From contig OZ271832.1 in the NCBI GenBank assembly GCA_965601475.1, positions 4,650,001-4,714,000 on the forward strand: 64,000 bases of DNA, in the 5' to 3' direction. A program made the translations under genes and the position numbers. Source of the DNA: JAWPMT01 sp965601475 (lineage in GTDB: Bacteria > Bacteroidota > Bacteroidia > Cytophagales > Cyclobacteriaceae). Positions 42,043 to 52,103 of the stretch are shown here, piece after piece (the stretch's first letter is position 1; every line of letters begins with the position of its first letter). The notes beneath the pieces were generated by a model. The model was given only the letters and a program-made list of their open reading frames with translations, did no database searches and had not been told where the DNA came from.

Positions 42043-42930
42043 ATGACAAAATTCTTACATGTATGTGTTTTTGTTCTATTTGTATTCATACTGTCATGCT
42101 CTGGCGACGAGTCTCCTGAAGATCCGGTTGACGATGGGATAACTGAGTCCTCCAGTTCCTATCTGGTGACAACCTTTGGTTCTGTGCCCCGATCCGAGGC
42201 CTTGTCGATAAGCGCAACCGGGGAGTTATTCACTCCTGATTTTCAGGACAACAAGATCTACAAAGTGGGCCGGGATGGCATGGTAACTCGCTTTGTCGAA
42301 TCTGGCCTGGAAGGACCCCTTGGAGGAGCCTTTGATGATGCTGGCAATTTCTACATTTCCAACTACTGGTCGGGTACGGTTATGAAATTTGATACCGAGG
42401 GTAACGGTGAAATTTATGCAACCGGATTGAGAGGGCCTGCAGGATTGCTGTTTACTCCTGACGGGGATTTGCTTGTGGCCAACAACATCGGAAATAACAT
42501 ATCCCGGATAACTCCGGAAGGAGATGTCTCTACCTTCGCCAGAAGCAGTCTCTTCAATGGACCGGATGCTCTCGTCTATACGGATACAGGGGATCTCTTC
42601 GCCATCAATTTTTTCGATAGCAAGATCATGCGCATTGGAGCCGAGGGCACGGTTTCTTTGTTCGCTGAACCAGGAGGTAGGGAGACAGGCTATATTCTCT
42701 TTCAAAACGATCACTTCATTGTACCGAGTGTAAGCCTGAAGATTATCCACCAAATTGATCTCGCAGGGAATGTTGAGACCATTGCAGGCACTGGAAGAGG
42801 AGGCACGCAGAACGGAGCTGGGGATGAGGCGACCTTCGTAAAACCCAATGGAATTGTAGCGTCGCTATCGGGTGACACCATTTTTATTGGTGATGGCAGC
42901 AAGATCAGAATGATCACCAGCGTCAACTGA
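42043..42930 (+). CDS. NHL-repeat beta-propeller lipoprotein
   Basis: Lipoprotein (MTKFLHVCVFVLFVFILSCSG, lipobox ILSC) of 295 aa. The start at 42043 follows the promoter region; upstream codons are not coding. The mature part is a propeller of NHL or SMP-30-like blades: EALSISATGELFTPDFQDNKIYKV, GAFDDAGNFYISNYWSGTVMKF, GLLFTPDGDLLVANN, ALVYTDTGDLFAINFFDSKIMRI and the closing GIVASLSGDTIFIGDGSKIRMI, each quoted in part. Binding or lyase role unclear. Same strand as the second permease, 99 nt before it. Confidence 0.85.
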   Translation: MTKFLHVCVFVLFVFILSCSGDESPEDPVDDGITESSSSYLVTTFGSVPRSEALSISATGELFTPDFQDNKIYKVGRDGMVTRFVESGLEGPLGGAFDDAGNFYISNYWSGTVMKFDTEGNGEIYATGLRGPAGLLFTPDGDLLVANNIGNNISRITPEGDVSTFARSSLFNGPDALVYTDTGDLFAINFFDSKIMRIGAEGTVSLFAEPGGRETGYILFQNDHFIVPSVSLKIIHQIDLAGNVETIAGTGRGGTQNGAGDEATFVKPNGIVASLSGDTIFIGDGSKIRMITSVN

Positions 42931-43029
42931 TTCTCACAAAAATCCTGTAACTATTGGTTGGGGGAGAGGTATTCTTTGCAACTTTTGTGTGCTGGGACTG
43001 TCCTTAGCAAGTATCTAATATCTGATTTT

Positions 43030-45396
43030 ATGCTCAGAAGCTTCTTCCTTTCCACTTTTCGTAGTCTAAAGAAAAACGTACTCTACACCGTGATCAATAT
43101 CTCAGGGCTGGCTATCGGCATCGCCTGTAGTATACTGATCCTGCTGTGGGTTTATGACGAGTCTACTTACGATACTTTCGTGCCCAAGACGGAAAGGCTT
43201 TTTCAGGTGTATGTCAATGCCTCTTTTGACAACAAGATAAATACTTGGCGATCTGTACCCTTGCCAACATATGATGCGATGAAAACAGCGCATAGCGCCA
43301 TTCTCAATTCTACGGTTGCTGGTTGGGGAGGTGACCGCCTTCTGACCTTCGGTGAGAAGCGCATCATACAGCGCGGATATTATGTTGGGGAAGAATTTCT
43401 GGACATGTTTGAATATGAGGCGGCCCAAGGTGATATTGATACCGCTCTTGACGAGGTAAATTCGATTGTAATTACTCGGAAGCTCGCTAAGATTCTTTTT
43501 GGTGAGGAAGAGGCCATGGGCAAGATCATCCGAGTGGAGGATGAATACCTCATGAAGGTTACCGCCATCCTGGAGGACCTTCCCGGCAATTCCTCTTTCG
43601 AGTTTGAGTATCTCATGCCCTGGAAGCATCGCGTTGCCACACAACAATGGATCAGAGATAATCTGACTAACTGGGGTAATTATTCTTTTCAGATTTTTGT
43701 CGAGCTGGTGGATGCATCGAAGGAGCTGGAGGTCGAAGCTACGATTGCGCCAATGCTTGAAGAGAACGGAGAGGATGACGTTCCCAGGGAGTTCTTTTTG
43801 CATCCAATGCCGAGATGGCGCTTGCATTCGGAGTTTGAAGGCGGTGAAGAATCAGGGGGAAGGCATGAATATGTACAGTTGTTCTCATTTATTGCAATTT
43901 TCATATTGATCATTGCTTGTATCAACTTCATGAATTTGGCAACTGCCCGGTCAGAGAAGAGGGCCAAAGAAGTGGGTATCCGGAAGAGCCTGGGATCAAC
44001 CCGGATCAACCTCATTTTTCAGTTTCTTGGTGAGTCAGTTGTCATTTCAGCCATTTCGTTTGTGATTGCGGTGATCCTGGCTGAGGTGGCACTGCCATTC
44101 TACAATGACCTGGTAGACAAACAACTTTTTGTTGATTACCAGTCATCACTTTTCTGGACATTTGCCGTCACACTGATTCTGGTGACGGGTGTGGTTTCAG
44201 GGAGCTATCCTGCAATATTTCTATCATCTTTCAATCCGGTGATCACGCTGAAAGGAACGGTGAAAGTGGGAAAAGGCGCATCCCTGCCAAGGAAAATTCT
44301 TGTTGTCCTGCAATTTGCGTTTAGTATCCTGTTGATGATAGCTACCATTGTGATTTACCAGCAGATTTCGCTCGTTCAGAGCCGGGAGTTGGGATACGAT
44401 CAGGAACGACTCATCAGCGTCCAGCTCAATGAAGAGATGACGGAGAAATATGACCTCATCAAGAATGAGCTTGAAGCGACCAAGGCGGTGATGAGTGTGA
44501 CAAAATCCAACAGTAAGATTACGCAGGTCAATTCCAATAATTTCCTGGGCTGGCCTGGCAAGCCCGAGGATTTACGCGTGTTGTTTGTGACGATTGCGGG
44601 TCACTACGACTGGGCGGAAACCATGGGTGTGGAGGTATTGATGGGTAGAGATCTTTCCAAAGATTTTGCATCGGACAGTAATGCTATTGTGATCAACAAG
44701 GCGGCCTTGGAACTCATGAACCTGCCCGAGCCCGTGATTGGTACAAATCTCGACTTGTGGAGTGAGAAGCGAAAGCTAGTGGGGGTGGTAGACAATGTAC
44801 TCATGGGATCGCCCTATGAAGAGGTCAGACCCATGTTTCTCATTGTAGATCATTGGGGTGGCTACGTGTCCATCCGGATCAACAAGACAGGCAACCTACA
44901 GGAGAGCTTGCGGGAGATCGAAGCAGTTTTCACCAAGCACAACTCAGCATATCCTTTCGAATACACTTTTGCTGATGTGGATTTTCAGGAGAAGTTCACC
45001 ACCATCAATCTTACTCAGCGACTTGCCACACTCTTCGCTCTGCTTGCCGTCTTCATCACGGGTATGGGTTTGTTCGGCCTAGCCTCTTTCATGGCCGAGC
45101 AGAGAACTAAGGAGATTGGAATCCGCAAGGTCTTAGGAGCCACTGTTGCCAGTCTGATCTTGCTAATATCCAGGGATTTTTCAAAGCTGGTTTTTGTGAG
45201 TTTTGTGATTATGGTTCCCATTGCATGGTATGCGATGGATCAATATTTGGAGAAGTACAAAGTTCGTATCAATATTGAATGGTGGATCTTTCCTGCAGTG
45301 GGTTTGATTGCACTACTATTTGCGCTGCTCATTGTATCTAATCAGGCTGGTAGAGCGGCCAGATCGAACCCAGTAAAGTCACTTCGTCAGGAGTAA
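43030..45396 (+). CDS. FtsX/MacB-like ABC permease
   Basis: 788-aa permease without the prefix domain of the neighbour. TM1 at about 18-40 (VINISGLAIGIACSILILLWV), a periplasmic MacB-PCD domain, TM2-4 with the KEVGIRKSLGS coupling segment, a second periplasmic domain and a final TM group with KEIGIRKVLGATVASL and SNPVKSLRQE. ATG at 43030 is used; the codons before it do not fit. No ATPase is encoded. Along with the 39013 gene it may share a MacB-type ATPase elsewhere. Followed by a weak CTGAT/ATCAG hairpin at 45401-45414. Confidence 0.92.
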   Translation: MLRSFFLSTFRSLKKNVLYTVINISGLAIGIACSILILLWVYDESTYDTFVPKTERLFQVYVNASFDNKINTWRSVPLPTYDAMKTAHSAILNSTVAGWGGDRLLTFGEKRIIQRGYYVGEEFLDMFEYEAAQGDIDTALDEVNSIVITRKLAKILFGEEEAMGKIIRVEDEYLMKVTAILEDLPGNSSFEFEYLMPWKHRVATQQWIRDNLTNWGNYSFQIFVELVDASKELEVEATIAPMLEENGEDDVPREFFLHPMPRWRLHSEFEGGEESGGRHEYVQLFSFIAIFILIIACINFMNLATARSEKRAKEVGIRKSLGSTRINLIFQFLGESVVISAISFVIAVILAEVALPFYNDLVDKQLFVDYQSSLFWTFAVTLILVTGVVSGSYPAIFLSSFNPVITLKGTVKVGKGASLPRKILVVLQFAFSILLMIATIVIYQQISLVQSRELGYDQERLISVQLNEEMTEKYDLIKNELEATKAVMSVTKSNSKITQVNSNNFLGWPGKPEDLRVLFVTIAGHYDWAETMGVEVLMGRDLSKDFASDSNAIVINKAALELMNLPEPVIGTNLDLWSEKRKLVGVVDNVLMGSPYEEVRPMFLIVDHWGGYVSIRINKTGNLQESLREIEAVFTKHNSAYPFEYTFADVDFQEKFTTINLTQRLATLFALLAVFITGMGLFGLASFMAEQRTKEIGIRKVLGATVASLILLISRDFSKLVFVSFVIMVPIAWYAMDQYLEKYKVRINIEWWIFPAVGLIALLFALLIVSNQAGRAARSNPVKSLRQE

Positions 45397-45495
45397 TAAG
45401 CTGATTTTCATCAGGTTGTTTCATTTCGGCGCATCCAAATCGGGATGTTTGTGTGTGTATGAATTAACTTTAATAAGTACCACATCATTGCTTAA

Positions 45496-48033
45496 ATGGA
45501 CGTCACAGCAACTCCCCGAATCAAAATAAAGGTAGAAGATGATCGCACAGGTACGGACCTGGAGACGATCAAAAGGGCCTTTCTTGACAATCTCTTTTAC
45601 GTGCAGGGCAAGTTGCCCAATACCGCCACACTCAATGACCTGTATATGGCACTGGCGTTTACAGTGCGTGATAGGACGATTCACCGTTGGCTACACTCTA
45701 GCAAGGCTTACCTGGAAAATGATGCCAAGACCATCGGCTACCTGTCTGCTGAGTTCCTGATGGGTCCTCATCTTGGTAATAATATGATCAACCTGGGCAT
45801 TTATGACAAGGTTGAAAAGTCCATGAAAGAATTGGGTATAGATCTGAAGCGGTTGCTGGACCAGGAGGAGGAGCCCGGACTGGGTAATGGTGGGCTTGGT
45901 AGACTGGCTGCTTGCTTTCTGGATTCCATGGCTACACTGAATATTCCAGCTGTAGGATATGGCATACGCTATGAGTTTGGCATTTTCGACCAGGAAATTG
46001 AAAATGGATGGCAAGTGGAGATTACCGACAAGTGGTTGAAATATGGTAACCCCTGGGAGATTCCGCGGATTGAAGCGGGAGTGAAAGTAGGCTTTGGCGG
46101 CCATACCCGGCATAGCTACGATGAGCATACCAATTACAAAGTGGACTGGTACCCTTCTGAGGAGGTCCTGGCGGTACCATACGACACGCCTGTTCTTGGT
46201 TTCAAAACGGATAATGCCATTATTCTGCGCCTGTGGAAAGCAGAGGCCTCAGAGTCATTTGACTTTCAGAAATTTAATCAGGGCAACTACTTCGGGGCAG
46301 TTGACGACAAGGTGAAATCCGAAAATATTACCAAGATTCTTTATCCCAATGACAATGTAGAGTCTGGTCAGGAACTGCGATTGAAGCAACAGTATTTTTT
46401 CGTGAGCGCCACAATGCAGGATGTCCTGCGATTCCATGTGAACATGCGCAAACATCCTATCAATAGATTTCATGAAAAAATGACCCTTCAACTCAACGAC
46501 ACACACCCTTCTGTTGCTGTCGCCGAGATGATGAGGTTGCTTTTGGATGAATTTCATCTGGGCTGGGACGAAGCCTGGCATATCACCCGAAATACTTTTG
46601 CCTACACTAACCATACGCTGCTTCCGGAAGCCCTGGAGAAGTGGTCAATACCCCTCTTCAATAGGACTTTGCCCCGACATATGGAGATCATCCTGGAGAT
46701 CAATTATCATTTCATGAATGAGGTGAAAGAGCGATTTCCGGATGACCCTGCCCGGTGGGCGCGGATGTCAATCATTGATGAATCCGGTGAACGATATGTA
46801 CGAATGGCGCACCTGGCGGCAGTGGGTAGTTATTCGATCAATGGTGTTGCGGCCTTGCATACAAGCTTGCTGCAATCCAATGTGATGAGCGATTTCTACG
46901 AAATGTGGCCAGAGAAATTCAACAACAAAACCAATGGTGTGACACCCAGAAGGTGGGTAGTGTTAAACAACCAGAAGCTATCAGAGCTCATAACTGAGAA
47001 AATTGGCGATGGGTGGATGACGGATCTTTCCAAGTTGAGAGACCTTGAAAGATATGCTGACGATCCAAATTTTCATCTGGCCTGGCAAGGGTGTAAACGA
47101 GCTGTGAAGAAGGAACTGGCTCACTACATTAAGGAACACCTGAACATTGAAGTAGATGTCCATGCCATGTTTGATATTCAGGTCAAACGCATCCACGAAT
47201 ACAAGCGACAACATCTCAATGTACTCCATATCATCACCCTCTACAATCGCCTGAAAAAGGACCCTTCTCTGGAGATCGTGCCGAGGGTATTCATTTTTGG
47301 CGGTAAGGCCGCTCCTGGCTACCACATGGCCAAAATGATGATTAAGATGATCACCTCCGTCGCTGATATTGTCAATGCTGACCCTGAAGTAAACCACCTC
47401 ATGAAGGTAGTTTTTCTGCCAGATTATAATGTTACGAATAGCCAACGTGTATACCCGGCAGCAGATCTATCGGAGCAAATTTCCACAGCAGGAAAGGAAG
47501 CCTCGGGAACAGGCAATATGAAGTTCACCATGAATGGAGCGCTTACTATTGGAACATTGGACGGTGCGAATATCGAAATCATGGAGGAGGTAGGGGAGGA
47601 CAATTTCTTCCTCTTTGGGTTGGATGCAAAAGGTGTCGTTGAGCTGAAAAGCAATGGATACAACCCCTTCGACTATTATGAAGCGGATCATGAGCTCAAG
47701 CAGTGTCTGGATATGCTCTATCATGGTTATTTCAGCCCCGATGAACATCACCTATTCAAGGATCTGGTAGACAATCTCCGATATGACGATCCGTACCTTG
47801 TATTGGCTGACTACCGTGCCTATATCGATTGTCAGGAGAAAGTGAGTGCACTCTATCAGGATGAATATGAGTGGACCAAAAAATCCATTCTGAATACTGC
47901 GAGATCAGGGAAGTTCTCTAGCGATCGCACCATCCAGCAATACGCTGAGGACATTTGGAAGGTACATCCGATTAAGGTCAAGCTACCTGTTTACGACGCC
48001 AATGAGCAGACTGAGGTGAGATTCGACCACTAG
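45496..48033 (+). CDS. glgP: Glycogen phosphorylase
   Basis: Releases glucose 1-phosphate from alpha-1,4-glucan ends. 845 aa, full-length GT35 of the E. coli/animal GlgP/MalP type. Seen: GYLSAEFLMG, EEPGLGNGGLGRLAACFLDS, HTLLPEALEKW, the PLP Lys667 in STAGKEASGTGNMKF, and TIGTLDGANIE. The N-terminal regulatory part is short and shows no phosphorylation motif of muscle enzymes. Not next to other glycogen genes. Cytosolic, carbohydrate storage. Confidence 0.97.
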   Translation: MDVTATPRIKIKVEDDRTGTDLETIKRAFLDNLFYVQGKLPNTATLNDLYMALAFTVRDRTIHRWLHSSKAYLENDAKTIGYLSAEFLMGPHLGNNMINLGIYDKVEKSMKELGIDLKRLLDQEEEPGLGNGGLGRLAACFLDSMATLNIPAVGYGIRYEFGIFDQEIENGWQVEITDKWLKYGNPWEIPRIEAGVKVGFGGHTRHSYDEHTNYKVDWYPSEEVLAVPYDTPVLGFKTDNAIILRLWKAEASESFDFQKFNQGNYFGAVDDKVKSENITKILYPNDNVESGQELRLKQQYFFVSATMQDVLRFHVNMRKHPINRFHEKMTLQLNDTHPSVAVAEMMRLLLDEFHLGWDEAWHITRNTFAYTNHTLLPEALEKWSIPLFNRTLPRHMEIILEINYHFMNEVKERFPDDPARWARMSIIDESGERYVRMAHLAAVGSYSINGVAALHTSLLQSNVMSDFYEMWPEKFNNKTNGVTPRRWVVLNNQKLSELITEKIGDGWMTDLSKLRDLERYADDPNFHLAWQGCKRAVKKELAHYIKEHLNIEVDVHAMFDIQVKRIHEYKRQHLNVLHIITLYNRLKKDPSLEIVPRVFIFGGKAAPGYHMAKMMIKMITSVADIVNADPEVNHLMKVVFLPDYNVTNSQRVYPAADLSEQISTAGKEASGTGNMKFTMNGALTIGTLDGANIEIMEEVGEDNFFLFGLDAKGVVELKSNGYNPFDYYEADHELKQCLDMLYHGYFSPDEHHLFKDLVDNLRYDDPYLVLADYRAYIDCQEKVSALYQDEYEWTKKSILNTARSGKFSSDRTIQQYAEDIWKVHPIKVKLPVYDANEQTEVRFDH

Positions 48034-48145
48034 GTTCGGCGGTAAAATCTCCTGCCCCAACTTCTCAAATCTTGACTTTACGTCTTTTTGTGTTTGGCGA
48101 AGACTGTGTTTGCTGTAACTCTGTCATTACAAATCAAGAAAGACT

Positions 48146-49171
48146 ATGGCAGATAAAGTACTCCTGACAGGTGTATCGGGTTTCCTAGGTTCTCATACGG
48201 CTATTCAACTCTTGGAAAAGGGATATTCCGTTGCTGGCACCTTGAGAGATATGAATCGAGCAGATTCAATCAAAGATATCATCTCGAATCATACGGCAAA
48301 TATTGATCTATTGTCCTTTGTGGAGGCTGATTTGAATGACGCTGCAGTGTGGAGTCGTATTGTGGATGGAGTGGATTACATACAACATATTGCCTCACCT
48401 TTTCCGAGGGAGTTGCCGAAAAATGAGCAAGACCTGATCCGTCCGGCTAAGGATGGTACTTTGGCTATCATGAGAGCTGCAGCCCGGCATGGTGTCAAAA
48501 GGGTAGTGTTGACCTCGTCAACAGGCGCTATTGTCTATGGTAAGGATAAGGAAAATAGAAGTGGTACCTACACGGAGGGGGATTGGACTGACTTTCACAA
48601 CAGGCGGGACACAACACCCTATTTCCGCAGCAAGACCATCGCAGAAAAAGCTGCCTGGGATTTTGTAAGAAATGATGATCCTGATCTGGAGCTAGCGACT
48701 GTTTGCCCTGGAGCTATCCTCGGTCCGATCCTCGAGGAAGACTTTGGCACCTCTGCCAATTTGGTAATTAAAACCCTGGATGGCAGTGTACCTGCACTAC
48801 CTAATATCGGTTTTGACTGTGTTGACGTGAGATCCGTGGCTAATTTGCTCATATTGGCGATGGAGAAAAAGGAAGCAGCAGGAGAGCGGTTCATTGGCTC
48901 ATCAGGTTACTTGAAGTTTGTTGATATCGCCAGAATTTTGAAACGCCAGTATCCCGACCGAAAGGTTCCGAAAGCCGTACTTCCTAATGTAATGGTCCGG
49001 CTTTTCTCCAATATTGATCCCACGCTGAAGCCAATTTTGAACGACCTGGGGGTAGAGCGAAAAGTGGATCATTCCAAGGCTAAGAACCTACTGGGATGGA
49101 ATCCGACCGGAACCGAGGAAGCAGTCATTGCCTGTGCAGAAAGTGCGTTGGAACTTGGCCTTGTGAAATAG
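48146..49171 (+). CDS. Extended SDR oxidoreductase (dihydroflavonol-4-reductase-like)
   Basis: NAD(P)-dependent extended short-chain dehydrogenase: VLLTGVSGFLGSHTA (GxxGxxG), VLTSSTGAIVYG (Ser), and TPYFRSKTIAE with the YxxxK pair. C-terminal part (VERKVDHSKAKNLLGW) also fits. 341 aa. Closest in style to dihydroflavonol reductase/aldehyde-reducing SDRs; the substrate is not known. It is 34 nt from the next gene on the same strand. Confidence 0.9.
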   Translation: MADKVLLTGVSGFLGSHTAIQLLEKGYSVAGTLRDMNRADSIKDIISNHTANIDLLSFVEADLNDAAVWSRIVDGVDYIQHIASPFPRELPKNEQDLIRPAKDGTLAIMRAAARHGVKRVVLTSSTGAIVYGKDKENRSGTYTEGDWTDFHNRRDTTPYFRSKTIAEKAAWDFVRNDDPDLELATVCPGAILGPILEEDFGTSANLVIKTLDGSVPALPNIGFDCVDVRSVANLLILAMEKKEAAGERFIGSSGYLKFVDIARILKRQYPDRKVPKAVLPNVMVRLFSNIDPTLKPILNDLGVERKVDHSKAKNLLGWNPTGTEEAVIACAESALELGLVK

Positions 49172-49204
49172 GTGGCAGCCGGGTATTGATTAACTTCCGG
49201 TGCA

Positions 49205-49672
49205 ATGACACCATTATTCAAGAAACTCAATTTTAAGCATCAGGCAGAGATACTCGTCCTGGACCATCCGGTTTCTTTTCAGGCAGAATTGGATCAGATG
49301 CAGGAGGAAACCAAGATCGCCACTGCAATTTCGAGAGTAGAGAAGGTGGAGTTTGCCATCGCTTTCGCCTTGGAGCAAGGCAGACTGGATGAAATGGTTA
49401 CATCGCTGGCTCCTAAGCTTGCCGGTGACGCTGTGATATGGTTTTGCTACCCCAAAAAATCTTCCAAAAAGTACTCCTGCGACTTTGATAGGGATACGGG
49501 CTGGGAAAAGTTTGGAGCACTCGGTTTGGAGGGTGTACGCATGGTGGCCATAGATGAGGATTGGAGCGCGTTACGATTCAGAAAGGTGGAATTCATCAAA
49601 AAGATCAGACGCCGAGAAAGCTTCGCGTTGACCAGGGAGGGTAAAGACCGAACCACGCAGAAAGGTAAGTAA
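49205..49672 (+). CDS. DUF3052-like small protein
   Basis: 155-aa soluble protein with a fold seen in DUF3052-type proteins: MTPLFKKLNFKHQAEILVLDHP start, then GDAVIWFCYPKKSSKKYSCD and GVRMVAIDEDWSALRFRKVEFIKK. The 'Y.K...KY' and 'DEDWSALRFR' stretches are strongly conserved in homologues I remember, but no function is known. Likely co-transcribed with the SDR gene; ends at the terminator 49713-49750. Confidence 0.8.
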   Translation: MTPLFKKLNFKHQAEILVLDHPVSFQAELDQMQEETKIATAISRVEKVEFAIAFALEQGRLDEMVTSLAPKLAGDAVIWFCYPKKSSKKYSCDFDRDTGWEKFGALGLEGVRMVAIDEDWSALRFRKVEFIKKIRRRESFALTREGKDRTTQKGK

Positions 49673-49712
49673 TAGCCGCCAGGAGTACTTTCAGAAGGTT
49701 ACAGGTACCAAA

Positions 49713-49750
49713 AAAGAAAAAGGTTTGACTCATGTCAAACCTTTTTCTTT
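49713..49750. terminator. Bidirectional terminator between DUF3052-like gene and tRNA-Cys
   Basis: Perfect 17-bp stem: the right arm is GTCAAACCTTTTTCTTT and the left arm its exact complement, with loop TCAT. A and T runs on both sides let it stop transcripts from both directions. Confidence 0.93.
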
Positions 49751-49751
49751 G

Positions 49752-49822
49752 AGGTTCCGAGCGGATTCGAACCGCTGTAAAAGGTTTTGCAGACCTCTGC
49801 CTAGCCACTCGGCCACGGAACC
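49752..49822 (-). tRNA. tRNA-Cys (anticodon GCA)
   Basis: Cloverleaf on the minus strand: acceptor GGTTCCG/CGGAACC with discriminator U, the usual cysteine identity base; anticodon stem GAGGT/ACCTT, loop CTGCAAA (GCA at 49788-49790); T arm AGCGG-TTCGAAT-CCGCT. CCA not encoded. Confidence 0.96.
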
Positions 49823-49905
49823 ATACTTCAAAAGTAGAAAATTTGATCAAGCTAGTCCATGATATTGGCTTTGCCTGACCAAACTTCTCTTGTTTTTTGA
49901 AACCT

Positions 49906-51906
49906 CTACTCTTCCTCTTCTTCTTTTGCCGCTTTCGGCTTGGAAGGGGCTTTCTTCGGCTTTGCGGAACCTTCCATTTGCTCTTTGAGCGCAGAAAGGG
50001 CTTCCAAGTCGCCTAGGGTAGATTTTTCGTTTTCCTTATTGATTTTATCAATGGTCTTGCCTTTACCAGGGCTCGCCTTTTTCTTAGGAGCAGGAGCGAT
50101 TTCTTCCCCATCTTTCCAAGTAGCCGTATGGCTCAGCAATATTCGCTTCTCGTCTTTGGCAAAATCCAAAACCCTGAAGTCCAACGTCTCCCCTTCTGCT
50201 GGGTTAGTACCGTCTTCTTTCTTCAGATTCTTATTGTTGCAACTTCCTTCCAATCCATATGGCAATTCAAGGATTGCTGCTTTATCTGTTTTCTCGACAA
50301 TAGTACACTTGTGAATTGACCCACGGGTGAAAACCGTTTCGAAAGTATCCCAAGGATTTTCTTCCAGGTGTTTGTGGCTAAGCGCAAGTCTTCTGTTTTC
50401 GGTGTCCAATTCCATCACCACGACCTCCAATTCATCATTGACCTTCACAAATTCGGAAGGATGCTTGATCTTCTTGGTCCATGACAGATCTGACACGTGT
50501 ACCAGGCCGTCGATACCTTCTTCCAGTTCGATGAACAAACCAAAGTTGGTGAGGTTGCGGATGATACCTTTATGCTGCGTTCCCACGGCATATTTCGTCA
50601 GTAGGTCTTGCTTTGTCCAAGGGTCTTCAGTGAGCTGCTTGATGCCCAGTGACATCTTTCGCTCATCTCTGTCAATGGTGAGTACAACTGCCTCCATTTC
50701 ATCCCCAACACCCATAAAGTCTTGTGGATTTCGAAGATGCTGTGACCAGGACATTTCAGATACGTGTATCAAACCTTCGACACCAGGGATGATCTCCAGG
50801 AATGAACCATAATCTGCCACATTGACAATCTTGCCTTTTACCTTGGATCCAACATCGATATCCTTATCAAGAGAGTCCCAAGGATGGGATGTCAGTTGCT
50901 TCATGCCCAGGGAGATCCTTCTCTTGTCATCATCGAAGTCGAGTACTACCACATTGACTTTTTCATCAAGCGAGAGCACCTCCTCAGGATGATTAATTCT
51001 ACCCCAGGAAATATCAGTAATGTGCAGTAGGCCATCGACACCACCCAGGTCAATGAAGACACCGAAGTTGGTCATGTTCTTGATGACACCTTCCAGTACC
51101 TGACCTTTTTCGAGGTTGTTCAGGATCTCAGCTTTTTGTTGCTCAAGATCTTTCTCGATCAGCACTTTATGCGATACTACTACGTTGTCGTTGGTGTAGT
51201 TAATCTTCACCACTTTCACCTCCATCTTCTTGCCGACGAAAACATCAAAGTCCCTGATGGGCTTCACGTCGATCTGAGATCCTGGCAAGAAAGACTCTAC
51301 ACCATATATATCTACGATCAAACCACCTTTCGTTCTGCGTTTGACCATTCCATCGATTACCAGATCCTCATCATAGGCTTTTTGGATGTTTTCCCAGGCC
51401 TTGACGATTTTGGCTTTTCTCCTTGACAAGATGAGCTGTCCGTTGGCATTCTCCTGCTCTTCCAGGTATACCTGCACCTCATCTCCAGCTGAAAGGTCTC
51501 CATCATAATCCCGAAATTCGGAAAGCGGTACAAGTCCGTCTGATTTGAAACCAATGTTGACGATCACATCCTTGTCAGTGATACCAACAACTGTACCTGT
51601 GATCACCTCTTTTTCAGTGATTTCAGTAAGGGTGGAGGTGTAAAGGTCCTCCATTTCTTTTCTTTCCGCCTCGGTGTAGCTAAAGCCAAAAGCCTCGTCA
51701 TCTGGCAATGACCAGTCTTCAATTTCAGGTCGTTCCTCTTTCTGAGGAGCTGCTTCGGCAGGAGCCTCAGCAGTGGCGGTAGTCGAAACCTCTTCCTGAG
51801 CTGCGGGCTCCGCAGCTTCTACTTGTGAAGTTTCAGTAGTGGCTTGAGTTTCAGGAGTCTGATTTTCAACGGTTTCCTGAACTTCTTCCTTTTCTTTTTC
51901 TGCCAT
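49906..51906 (-). CDS. rpsA: 30S ribosomal protein S1
   Basis: mRNA-binding ribosomal protein, 666 aa. From ATG 51906 it has an acidic/Ala-rich N-terminal extension (1-80), six S1 (OB-fold) domains (from about 95 to 590; e.g. VTGTVVGITDKDVIVNIGFKSDG, GVIKNMTNFGVFIDLGGVDGLLH in part, each repeat ending 'G.D.LVH.S..SW'), and a Lys/Pro/Glu tail ending EEEEE. The frame is open up to 51975 but the usual start is MAEKEKEE. The extra N-terminal tail is usual for Bacteroidota S1. Bacteroidota S1 is important where Shine-Dalgarno is not used. Confidence 0.96.
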   Translation of the reverse strand: MAEKEKEEVQETVENQTPETQATTETSQVEAAEPAAQEEVSTTATAEAPAEAAPQKEERPEIEDWSLPDDEAFGFSYTEAERKEMEDLYTSTLTEITEKEVITGTVVGITDKDVIVNIGFKSDGLVPLSEFRDYDGDLSAGDEVQVYLEEQENANGQLILSRRKAKIVKAWENIQKAYDEDLVIDGMVKRRTKGGLIVDIYGVESFLPGSQIDVKPIRDFDVFVGKKMEVKVVKINYTNDNVVVSHKVLIEKDLEQQKAEILNNLEKGQVLEGVIKNMTNFGVFIDLGGVDGLLHITDISWGRINHPEEVLSLDEKVNVVVLDFDDDKRRISLGMKQLTSHPWDSLDKDIDVGSKVKGKIVNVADYGSFLEIIPGVEGLIHVSEMSWSQHLRNPQDFMGVGDEMEAVVLTIDRDERKMSLGIKQLTEDPWTKQDLLTKYAVGTQHKGIIRNLTNFGLFIELEEGIDGLVHVSDLSWTKKIKHPSEFVKVNDELEVVVMELDTENRRLALSHKHLEENPWDTFETVFTRGSIHKCTIVEKTDKAAILELPYGLEGSCNNKNLKKEDGTNPAEGETLDFRVLDFAKDEKRILLSHTATWKDGEEIAPAPKKKASPGKGKTIDKINKENEKSTLGDLEALSALKEQMEGSAKPKKAPSKPKAAKEEEEE

Positions 51907-52012
51907 AATTATTTTACGATCCTTTGATACGCCACCTCTAAACGGATCAAAATAAAGGTGGATTAGATACAACAAAAACCTCGATTTGAGGCCGGCTATC
52001 TTAACCGAGGCG

Positions 52013-52020
52013 CAAATTTA
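52013..52020 (-). promoter_or_regulatory. Candidate -7 box of rpsA
   Basis: TAAATTTG on the minus strand fits TAnnTTTG, 106 nt before the rpsA ATG, which gives a leader of about 100 nt. The leader contains a CCTC/GAGG stem-loop near 51980-51992. A -33 box is not clear. Confidence 0.4.
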
Positions 52021-52103
52021 GGCTAAACAGATGTAATTAGGGTTAATTGTTTTGTTTTTCGGGCTAATGATCAAATCAATTAGTTTTAGCTCAAAAATTG
52101 CTC

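Noticed and set aside
45401..45414. CTGAT/ATCAG hairpin after the second permease as a terminator.
   Set aside because: Only five base pairs and no proper T run; too weak to list as a feature.
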